From Lingula anatina (lineage: Eukaryota > Brachiopoda > Lingulata > Lingulida > Lingulidae), in NCBI RefSeq assembly GCF_001039355.2, contig NW_019775852.1, positions 99,962 through 159,940 on the forward strand: a stretch of 59,979 bases of DNA. The letters run 5' to 3'. Positions 1 to 11,800 of the stretch are shown here, in pieces (the first letter of the stretch is position 1; each line of letters begins with the position of its first letter). The translations under genes and the position numbers were made by a program. Under the pieces are notes generated by a model. The model saw only the letters and a list, made by a program, of their open reading frames with translations, was not told the origin of the DNA and ran no database searches.

Positions 1-668
1 GGTAAATTTTGCAATATCTCTGGGTCCACTCCTGTTATTGACCATGTTACCTGTTGTGCAATATTAAAATTCAGTGTTGACTGACAGTGCTATTATAAGC
101 ATTATTTATTATTGCATCAAAATGGACAAAATGACCTATTTTGCATCTTTATTTTCTGTTTTTTGTCTGTACATTTGACAGCTTTGCTGCCTTGTTAACT
201 AAATCAACCTTCATAAATCTAATTTAAGGTTGGACTCAAGTGCAGAGAGGGATAAATAAATGATTGAGGAATACGAGAAAATTGCGCATTTCCCCGAAAA
301 ATTTTGGTGGGTAAAATCCATTAATTTAAAATATATGAGGCATTCAGCAATGCCACGATCAATTGCACAGTATTCATATTACCACATAAAACAATGTTTC
401 CAAAATTACTGTCAGCTGTGTTTCAACACAATCATGCGTTTTAACTTGGCAATTGTTTATTAAAGAATAAAGCAGTCTAGCAATTTTAAATCTTGTCAAT
501 AATCTGGACTGAAGCAGTGACTCAAAAATCATTCTCAGCAATATTTCAATAAAAAGACATACTGAAAGATGTTCCAAAAATTAATACGATATATTCTTCT
601 TCCTGTCCCATCCCTCCAGGAGTCAAAACCACATAATATATAGTATGTCCTTTGCCAGTGACCCGTCC
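1..668. other. 3' flank of MDN1, no coding gene seen
   Basis: Short open frames here have no gene-like features and I see no exon or repeat family. The region must contain the MDN1 3' UTR (minus strand), probably down to about position 430-450 given the candidate polyadenylation signal at 456-461. What lies beyond it to the left is unknown. Confidence 0.5.
456..461 (-). promoter_or_regulatory. Candidate MDN1 polyadenylation signal (AATAAA)
   Basis: TTTATT on the plus strand reads AATAAA on the minus strand, about 210 bases after the MDN1 stop codon. It is the first canonical hexamer I found downstream. No transcript evidence is available, so this is positional inference. Confidence 0.45.
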
Positions 669-2859
669 TCAGCTGTCCCCAGCAGTGACCAGTTCAAACC
701 ACTGTCTTAAGGCATCACTCAGAGTCTGGGGCAAAGAGTTGATATCTCGCAGTATAATGTAGAATGGGAAAGGGAAATGGTCCATGTAAGATTTGATTTC
801 AGGAATCTGAAAATACAATACTCTAATTTCACAAATCTGCAGATAAACATTTCTCAATTTAGTAATACTCAATATAGGAAACATTTAACTTGGGCCTTCT
901 TTCAAATTAATGATATTCAAGTAGTTTCTTAATAAGGTGAATGGATATGCTGATATTCTAATTTCAACAACGTGAAGTATGTTTCACAACTGAAAAAAAA
1001 ACTTTTGTTTGCTATTTAATCTTTGAGCCTTGCCTGTCCAGGTCCTTTAAACACTGGCACTTTTATGTCCAGTATAGAGTCCTTATTGAGAGGATTATCT
1101 ATGACCACAAAGACCACAAACACATTGGCCTCCCTGGCCCTCCTGACTGCCTGCTTGACAACCTCCATACCCTCCAGGAACAGGCCACGCCCATCAGAGA
1201 CCACCAGCAGGAGCTGGGAGGTCTCTATGTTAGTGACCACACCCTGCTGTCTGGACCTGGCACTCAGCATTATACCTGTGGCTTGGTCTAAGAGCTAAAA
1301 TAGGGACAGATGATGCCTTGCTTTCAAGTACCAAATACTGTAATCACCTAATAAGTGTGTGCTTAGCATTTTACTGAAATTTCAAATTTCTTCCAAAACT
1401 GTAATCTATGGACACCGAACTGAGGTATGAATTTTATATGAGAATGTATCAGTATTAGAATAGTATTATATTATAAGTTAGCAATGAAGACAACATTTCT
1501 GGTTGAGGTTCTATAAAATGTTTTTAATTAGCGAAAAAAAAATGACGAAAAAGTTTCTGAGATTTTAATATAAAGTAACCTGTGCAATCTTGGTCTTCTT
1601 CTGCTCAAACGTAAACTGCTGCAGGATCCTGGCACCTGATTGGTTGGAAAACTGCTCTTGGAAAGGATGCAAAACCTTCACCACCTCACCAAAACTACAA
1701 GAAAATTAAAAAAAAAAAAAAAACGTGTTGCAAAATCTTTATAAAACACAACAGATATTTAACTTACAGGAAACTTTTTGTTTGAAAGCTAATACAATTT
1801 TTATCAAATATAACATTTTTTAAAAGTGTAAATTTCACCAAAACAGTATTTCTTATTATTTTTTGTTGTTCAATGAGATATTTTTGAAGAAAAACTTCAT
1901 TTTACCTGCTAACTGCCAGTTCTCCTGCCTCCAGGGTTGTAAGGGCATTAGCAATAACAGCTAAAGACTCAAAGGCTAGCTGTAGTAATAAAAATACAAA
2001 ATTCTGTAGAGATCTGACACAACCAGAGTTTTTTTGTTAATGTCTTACAATGTCATACAAGTTTCTGAAGAAGTGTAAAATCAGTCTTTTAACATGATCA
2101 TTATCAGCCTTGAAAAAAATGCTTTGTTTTAAACACTGCAGTAATGATAACATACACAGCTTGTCATACCTGTTTAGAATGGTTGTCTGTCATACTTGAA
2201 GAGTCGTCCACTGCTAACATAATCTGGTAGTTACGTTTGCTGGGTTTGGTTCTCCTCAGCCAGATCTTGTCTTTCCTGAACTGACTGGCAATGTACGGAA
2301 TCACCTTGCGCATGTTGAGTCGCTTGCCTGTACGATAGTCTCCCCTGAAAGCATCAAAAATATTCTTTCTGATCAACTGTTACCATATAAAATTTCCTTA
2401 ACCTCTCATTCACCATCTCTAAAAAAGATTTCTTTGGACACTATTACTGGTCAACAGAAGTGTGAAGTGAAGCTACTGATACTTACTTGAGTTTTGTAGC
2501 TTGAGATGGTTCCAGAACCAGCCTCAGCTGTTCACACAGTTCCTGGGACAAACTGCTGGTCAGCATTTCATATCTCTGCCAGGCCTCCTGTGCCTGCTGC
2601 TCCTGCAGGACCAAAATAAAATATATAAAGTAATATGGTTTGAAGGTGACTAAAGAATAGGAATACCAATCTTTTTCCCCCTCCCTAATTTTCTGCTTCT
2701 CCTCACCATTTCAATTTTTTTTTAATAATTTAACAGCCACTAAGACCAATTTATTGGATTGAAACTTACCTCTTCTCTTGAGCCTGGTTTAGGGTGGCTC
2801 CATGTGGTCAACTGCTGTTCAAGTTCTCTTCTTAAACTTTCCAGATCTGCTTCCTGGGC
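669..2859 (-). CDS. MDN1: MDN1 MIDAS (VWA-like) domain and C terminus (seven exons)
   Basis: Exons: 2770-2859, 2487-2602, 2170-2344, 1906-1979, 1580-1694, 1034-1294, 669-806. The domain binds ubiquitin-like domains of WDR12 and NLE1 through a metal ion in known orthologues. Exon 2170-2344 reads RTGKRLNMRKVIPYIASQFR and then LAVDDSSSMTDNHSKQ, which holds the metal-binding DxSxS motif. Exon 1034-1294 has LLLVVSDGRGLFLEG and FVVFVVIDNP, the further MIDAS loops. The final exon reads YIILRDINSLPQTLSDALRQ and ends WFELVTAGDS before TGA. The intron between the last two exons starts with GC (CAG then GCAAGG) and ends in a normal TTTCAG. This is the best conserved block of the left half. Confidence 0.96.
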
Positions 2860-5800
2860 CTGAAAAAACAGAAATATCACTGAAGGTAATGGACCCCCAA
2901 TAAAGTGCACTTTTTAGACTGTAATAATTCTGAAAGTTATCAAAATCTTCTACAACGAGTGAAAGGATAAACTGGCAATGAAAATATTAAAAAAAATTTC
3001 AAACATGGATGTTAATGCAGAACTGCTGGTTACCGTTTCTAAATGCAAATGCTCCAAGGCTGTGTGAATGGAAGACTCCATGGGTCGCTGAACTGTGGCA
3101 GTTTCAATTTTTTCTCCACTGGTCTCCATTGTCTGACCTTCTTCATCCACATCCATTCCTTCCTCATTTTCTCTCTTATCATTGCCTCCATCTGGTTTCC
3201 TCAATTTAGCAGATGATAGCTTGTCAACCTTTTTGTCTTCCTCCTAAAATTGATTTAATAAAAAAAAGGGAATGCAAAGGAGAGTAAATTGGACATACTA
3301 AAATGATTACACAGAAAAGCTGACACTTGGCAAGAATTAAAAACATAAGTATTTTTGGTTGAAAAATTGGTATTTGTATTTCTCCCTCATTGAAAAATAA
3401 AACTTACATGCATTCCAAAACTGAATAAATGCTAACTTTGAAATTATTTCATCAGTCAGGACAACTAACCTGATGATCAGTATCATCCAAGGGTTTCATT
3501 TCATCATCTTCATTTACTTTTTCTTCTCCTTCCTCCTCATCAAGCTGAGGAATGGGTTGCTGCTCCAGCTGTTCAGCAGTAGCAGCATCCAGTGTCTGGG
3601 CATCATAGTGCTTCTGAGAATCCTTCAGGTGTTCAAATAAATCTGCCTGCTCATTTTTGTCCTGTATTGAGAAAGGATGGTAGTTTGAAGCAAAAATAAT
3701 CAAATTTCTCATAACTTTTTGGAAAGACAAAATCATATTGCACAATATGAAATGAAGGTTGATGCACTTGGCTTTTTAACTAAGGGGAAAGTAAAGGAGG
3801 AATACTCAGAATACCCTTAACATCATGGTAGCAACCCATATTTTAGAAAACCATTTGCATATTATTATGATTAAATTTTATTACTAAAAGATTTTACCTG
3901 ATCCTGGTCTTCATCCTGGCTATTACTGGAAGGATCCATGGTTTGTAGTCTCCTCTTAAACTTGTCTTCTGTTGACCCCAGACTGCGCTCTCTGTCACTG
4001 TGCCCAGGCTTACGCTGCTCCTGTGAGACAAAAAATTGTATTGCTTATAAAATGTTTTCAAAAAAATAACTAGCACAATTTTCTAATTAATTGCCTCACT
4101 TGCTGTACCATTTAGTGAGAGGGAATATGGACGAGAGTGACAAAAGATTAACATGGCAACACACCAACACCATGTAAAATATACTTCTAGTCAATCTTCA
4201 ATTCATGGCAATCAAGTTATTGAACTGCTGGATCCATTTTCACATCTTGTCATTTTTTTACCTGCATTAGCACACACTGAAAAGAAACAGCTTTCTTCAC
4301 CTTCATATGTTCCCCTGTCCCTCCTTGAGTGACCTTGCTCTGAGTTTGACCTTCATGACCTTGCTCCTCCTGAGACTCTGCTATGCCAACACCTTCAGTC
4401 TAAAAATAAATTGTCAAAAAATTACTTTCAAACCAATTTCCAGAAAAAATCTCTGTAATGAAGTAAAACATTTTTTGATGCAATAACTGATTTTTATGAT
4501 TCTTAAAATATCTTAACACCAGAAAATGAATCTTTACACTATGTCAATTAAGCTTTACAATTTTAACAAATCAGTTATTTTGAATGAACAGTAGTGGCAA
4601 GACCTAGGTCTTCTAAATTATGACCCAAACCCATGAAGTTCCCAGAGCTCACCTCTTCTTGCTGATTTTCACCCTGAGCTGCCTTGTCCTGGGCAGCCTC
4701 AGTCTGGTCTGTACTCTGCACATTGTGCTCCTTCTTCCCATAAGCCTCTGCTGCCTGCACATTTTGGTCATCTGCTCCCTCTTCCTCTCCAGCCTTGTCC
4801 TCTTCTTCATTCTGCTCAGTACCTAATGGCTCATCCTGAGATAAGATAAGTAGGTTTATGAATTTTCCATTTAAACATGAGACAAGATAAATTATATTTT
4901 GATTGAGAAAAAGGACTGCTCTCATGTGGAATAAAGTAAATTTTGCGACAGAACCATACAAATTACTTACCTAAGATTATTTACATGATCTGAAGAAACA
5001 GATGAGCATAATTTTAAATAGTAATTCCAATATGGATTGCTGAACTATCAGATTCATTCATTGTCAGTATACCTGTGGTTCCATTCCTGGCTGATCATCT
5101 GGTCTCCCTTCTTCATCTTTTTCCTCACTCCTTTCACTTTTGGCAATTTCATTTTCTTTTTCTTCTTCCATGCCCTGAAAAGTGTTTAGTCCTTCAATGC
5201 AAAAGCTTGACACAAAGCACTGCTACTCAATAATATTCTAAATAGAGAGGACATATTTTACTATTAGCAATTAAAATAGGCAGTAACAGCAAACAAATCT
5301 TATGATATGCTGACTGACCACATTAAAAAATAATGATCCTCAAATCTATAATAACCCTCCCAAAAACTTACTTCCACATTTTCTTTTTCCTGCTCCAGTT
5401 CACTTTTGTTTTCCTGGTCTTCTAGTTTCTCTTCTTTGTCGTCTTCTGTTTCATCTATATCTGTGACTTTATCCAAGTCAAATGGATTTTCTTCTGTAAT
5501 TTAACATCATTAATTTTTAATCTGCTGTAAAAAGCTAACAGGACAAGAGATTCCGTCAATACATGTTCTACAAGTTTTGGAGTAGGATGAAACAAAGAAA
5601 TCATCTTATTTTTACTAATTGACATTTAATTACTCCTGTTCATTTTCTCACAATAAATCTGTAATGTTACTTCAGTGTATCAGATCAAATGATGTCCTTT
5701 AAACATGTAAACATGTATAGGATTTTACTATAACACACTTCAAACCAAACTATTTGAAAATTCTGCTTACTATCATTGCCTCAATCAAAATTTCACCATT

Positions 5801-8800
5801 TTCCCACAGAACTATGAAAGGCTCACCTTCACCTTGAACACCTTCCTTTCCTTCCTCTTCCTCCTCCTCATCCAGTTTGAGATCATCTGGCAGATCCATG
5901 GGTTCAACATCTGGCTGCTCAGGCTGCTGGCCATGATGGGGGTCCACCTGCTCTTCATCATACTCAGTCTGTAATTGGCACAGTATGGGTCATCATGAAA
6001 TGAACATCAACCTCAAATATCAGATTTCCCAACACACTTAAAAACCAACACAAATGAAAAGAAATACAGATTTAAAACAAATATGATGCAAGTAGTTTAA
6101 AACCATAGTTTACAGAAGTCCATTACCATATATATTAGCAACTTCAACACAATCATCACCTCATCAAATTCCTCCATCTTGTGAGGTTCAACTTCTTCCT
6201 TCTCATCCTGTTCCTCAGCCTTTTCTTTTTCTTTCTCACTGGATTCTGACTTGTCTTGGTTGTCATCCTTGGCAACCAATTCACTTTCTGTCTCTTTTCC
6301 AGCTCCCTCTCCAGATTCTTCCCTATCATTCTACAACAAGGAAACAGTTCATAACTATCTTTCACACACAACAGTTTAAAGCCTATAGTTTTCTAAGTAA
6401 CAAACATTTTAGAAACTATACCATATTTATTCTGATCAATCATCTAACTAATCATCTTTCTGCTTAATCATTTTAAATTCGTTAAACCCAACATGAAAAT
6501 CCTGTTTAAAGAAATCACAGACTGAGCAAACACTGCTGTGAATCAAGCACACTAGTGACCATGTTTTACTGACCTCTTCCTTGTCATCATCCTCATCATC
6601 ACTGCCCCAGATCTGTTCATCTAGCTTATCTGCCTCAGGGTTGTCTACATCCCCCATCTCTTTGTCAAGTTCGTTCTCCTCGTTTTCATCTTCATCAGAC
6701 TCATTGTCACCCTCTACACATAAAACAAGGATAACAAAACTTTTTAAAATATATTCTCAATTGTGACCACAAACAAGAACCAAGGCCTCAAATTTGACTT
6801 TAAACACAAATATACCTATCTGGCCATAAGGGTAGCTTTCTATAGCAATACATAATTACACTCTCATCTTCAACTTATTAAAACTAACATGGTAATTTAT
6901 TGTGTAATACCTTGGGGTTCCAGATCTTGCAGCTTCCCACCAAATTCCTCAGACATTTCTATTGCATTTTCTTCATTTTTTAAATCTGGTTCATTTGAAG
7001 TATCCTCTTCTTGTTTTTCTTGTCCTTCCTTCTGTGCATCATAAAGCTAGAAATACAGAGAAGGTAGTTATTATAAATGTAAAGTGATAAACCACATCCA
7101 TACTTAATGCAGCTACCTTTTGTTAATATATAAAACTGACTGATGGTAAGCTGCTGACAGATTGAGCAGACTTCTGAAATGTGTGATTCATACCTGGTCT
7201 TCAGTTTCAATCTGGTCACTGACATCCTTGACCCCCTCTCCTTCCCCTAGACCACCACCCTCAATGTCTCTGAACTCTGTGGATCCTTCTCCTTCCATCT
7301 CATCTGATAATTCAGGAGGAATGCAAAAACCCTGAAACAAGGTACAAAATCAATACAAATATCCCTCTGCATGCAAAGATGGGAAGCATCCAGCCACAAA
7401 CCCACAACACTTCTTTTTAAATCAGACATGAGCCTAGGTTAAAAAAAACTCTGAACATTTATAGAATCTCAGACAAGACAAATCTCAGGAACCATCAGAA
7501 TTGAATTTAAAAATGCAGAATTCCACGTTTCCGCAGAAAAAGCTCATGTCTGTTAAATTTACATATCATAAAGATAGTTAACAACTTAATTTGTCACAGA
7601 CGTTAACTCAGCTAAAATCAAGGACAAAACAACCAGTTTACGATTTGCACTTTTTTGTTTTATTCACCTTCAGAGTCAGCTCAGTGAACACTCCCAGTAG
7701 AACAGAGAGCAGTTTGGCTGTGGCTCTGTGAGTGGCAGCCATTTCAGTGACATAATACTGTGCCAGCTTGGTATACTGGTCCAGTGCTGGGATACAGAGA
7801 GACAGGAGGTCACACTTGGGGTTCAGCAACTGTGATACTGCTGGGGTGGTCTTGACTTCAACCAGGAGAGACTGAACACCAGCGACAACCTGTTGGAAAA
7901 ATTCATACAATCAAAATTATCTGCTTAATCTCAGTGTTTTGCTGTTTTATTTTGACTCATTATCTTATCAACAGACCTTGCCTTTTAGATACCACAGAAA
8001 AAGGAATAATCAATAAATGAAAACGACACAAGGGGGGAACAAAAAGCAACAGCTATGTATTTCCTAGACTTGCACCTAGGTTCAATAAGTTTCTGAACAT
8101 TTATCATGGAACAAAACACTGGGGGGGGGGGGGGGGGTATTCAGTGATTCCATGGAAAAAAATCTTATCTGTTTATCAGATGAATGTTAGAAAAAGAAAC
8201 CTGACCCATTTCCAACTTACCTTTTCCATTCCAATGTTCTCAACAGCTTTCTCCAACTTTGCTTGAAGTTCTGTCAAATGACCATCTTTCAAATCAATTC
8301 CCTCATCCTCCTCTTCTCTCTCCTCTTCACCCTCTTCCATTGCTTCATTTCCTATTAACTTCACCAGATTTTGCACACCAAGCAGAATGGTTGTAATAAC
8401 ATCATTCAACTTAGTTCTAAATGTTCTGATACTATCTTGTATGGTTTCCTCTGAGAATTCGTCCCATGATCTTTCTTTGTTTAGCCAAGCTGAGTATGCA
8501 TTGGCTGTGTTTGTGATCTGCTGTATTAAATAGTTCAATGAGCTGTTCAAACTGTTCAAAGCACCACCGGGAGCAGAAAATAGTGCAGCTACTTCACTCA
8601 GGGTTGGCACTAGGGATGACAGTTGCTGAAATGCTGTACTAATTCTATCCACTTTGCCTCTGAAATGTAGTTTAAAAAACTTTCAGACTGTTTTTATCAC
8701 ACACCAACAGTCTGTTAAAAAACATACTTCACTAATACAAAGTGCACTCAAGAGACGATAAAACAGAACTCTACACTGTTTTAATCCATTAAACATTAAA

Positions 8801-11800
8801 AGCTTAAGTTCATATTTCAGAGGCTAGGATAGTAAGTGTAATTATATAAGCATTATACATAAATCCTACTTACAACGACACCAGCTCAGCTTTATTTTCT
8901 GTCCTTGCTTCTTTCGTCACTTCTTCTATTTTATTTATTATGATCTGTGTAAAAAAAAAAAAAAAATGAAAGTCATATTCAACTTTCAGATCTATAATTT
9001 TTTATACTTATTCAGTGGGCCTCTTGATGCATATCTTTATTTAAATACTCTTAATATCTCCAATCATTAATACATAAAAACATGGTATTTGAATTATTTT
9101 CCCTGAAAGGAGGATTTTTGATCTCACCTGCAGTTTGTCCACGGTTTCAGTCCATGCTCCATCCCCCTTGCACATCAGTGCTATGCCAGCTAGGTGCTGT
9201 GAGGGGAGCACAGAGGGGTAGACAGTGTCCCCAGCACATTTCTCTGGGCAGCAGTGGAGTAGAATATGGACCTGCTGCAAGGTCTCCCAGGCTGTGATCA
9301 ACAGGTCATCTAGAGCACCCTGAAAGTGATTTGGTTCAATTCATTTCTATCTTCAGACTGTGCAGTATAAGTTTGTCATAAGTAGAAATATTCATATTTT
9401 AACTTTCATTTGCATATTATAAAAAATTCACATTTTATATAGCATTTTAACTGTAAGTTATTATGGATATAAAATCATCATTTCAACACCTTTATTTCCA
9501 AGTACCAAATTTGATAACAGTGCATGCTTACCACCCAGTGTTCTGCATCCTTTTGGTCTGGTAAAGCAGGTACCTGTTCAGGCAGAGGATGTTTGGGCAG
9601 GCAAGTAGACAATGTACTGTAAAAGCACCTGCAAGAAGCAATAAGAAGTGTACATCTAGGTTATTTTTTCTTTCTTACCATGATTTTATTAAAACAGTTT
9701 AAGTCCCTCTGCCTTTTATGGGAATTTTTTTATGGGTTGCCTTTATCAACTATAAATTCTATGGATAAGTTTTATCTGTAACTTTTGCAGTGGTCAAATA
9801 TAAGACAGTATTAAAAGCAATTTGTGGTTGGTACAAATAATTGGGTGGTTCTATTTCGTGGTTTGGTCATTATCTATTGAGTCTTTTTTTTTTAGGAAAT
9901 GATAAGTTGGAATGACTTAATTACCATTCATTTTAAAAACAGAAAAAAATAAAATCTTTGAAATCTAAGTAAAGTAATGCTTCCTCTCATTTAGTCATGC
10001 TTGTTCATTTTTTTAAAAATCAGAAATACTTCAATAACTGACAAACATACAAAAGTGCACCACTCCAGAAGTTCTACATTCAGTCACTGAGAGTAATGTG
10101 AGATTGATCAAAAATGTTGCTCATTTGTGCCCCCCTCCCCCCCCAAAAAACAAAATTGCATTAAACAAAATTTTAGACGTATTAAGTGCTAAAAATACAC
10201 AGGGTTAAAACAAACTGTCATCCTCATGAGTATCATTTCAAGTCAGAAATAGAATTACTTCTGATAAGGAAAAACATCCTGTATAATCACATCCTAGGTA
10301 TTTTTCCTCCTCATTTAAAGATCTAAAAACTGGAAAATAGTGAGTAAAAACAATGATAAATTAATTGTTTCCTGTCATGAGTCAGTGTTGTTGATCATGT
10401 GAAGGTGAAGTGAAGGTCATTTGCTGGTTATAAATACTCTGAGCTTCATGCTTAGTGCCCTATTACGCAGTTTTGTTACATGCATAATGGCAATTGTTGC
10501 AATGATGTGCAATTTTGTAATTTGCTCCCTGGCTTTTTTGCTAATGACTGCAAGCAGAAATGAAGCCTTTGGTAAGTACATATGATAAAAACACAAAGTT
10601 GAGTTCTCTTAGCTTAAATTTTGTTCAGTATGGATACTGTAGCACAATTATAACTTACAAGATGTTTTCTGGCAGTATTTTGTAATTTAAATTTCATTTC
10701 CAAAAACTGGATATAATTTAATTGTACTGTTTTTTGATGCAAAAAATTCAACAAACAGTAAGTACCATATAGGCATTAGCAACTTTTTTTAGGTTTTTAC
10801 ATCTTTACAAAGTCTTACATTTTAATTAGTTTTTACTTTTTTTTTCGAGTAAAATTTTACAAGTGGTTTGTAAAAGTGTCTCGCTCTCTCTTCAAAAGAT
10901 ATATCTACTGACTTGATAAATTATGAACTTTGACAATGTCTTTATTCAAGAAGTAAAAATCACATTTCTTTTCTTTTGACTGGTAATTTGAATTTTCATC
11001 CATTGCAGGCAACCAGTGTGGTGGCTCTATGTCAGGAAACTGTTATGTAGATCCTCAGAACTGCGAGGGGTGTGACAACAAAGAAGCAATTGGCAACAGT
11101 TACGTGTGCTGCCCAGGTTGCGCAGAGAAACCCAAAGTGACAACAACAACTTTCCAATTTTTTCACATGCAGTATAGCTTCAACACCTGTCAATGCCCAG
11201 CTTTAACAAATGAAGTGCAGGTATGTCACAATATAAGGCTGTAGTTATATTCAAGTCATCGCAATAAACTAGGTTCTTCTTAAAAGCATATCACAACGTT
11301 TAAAAAGGGGAAATATGAAAATTTTTAATCAATCTGAAATTCTTGTTCATTAATGGCGTGTTGCCTTCTTTTTGGACTCAAATTAGATGTTAATACATTT
11401 CTTTAAAAAAGATTACATGGAAATCACAATCCGTCCTGTTTAAAAGGATAACAACCGATTCTTTTGGTCATAAATCAGATTTTCCTGGGGAAAACAACCA
11501 TTTTCCCATACTTATAATCACTGACGGTAAATGAATCCATTCTGACATTCAAAGTTAGTAAATGTTTTTTTGTAATAAACTCTTAAGAGATTATTACTGA
11601 GGTATTATGAAGGTCCATGTGGTCTGGTGGGAAGCACAGATTCCAGAATAATTGCAGTAACCACAATTTTGATGGTAAAATGGAGTTTCTCATATCTGAG
11701 TTGTTTACAGTGTTTTATGGTAAAATATATATAAATCTACAAACAGTTGTTATCCCTTTAAACAAACCTGCAGCATGAAATTTTTTGCTATTGTCAAGTT

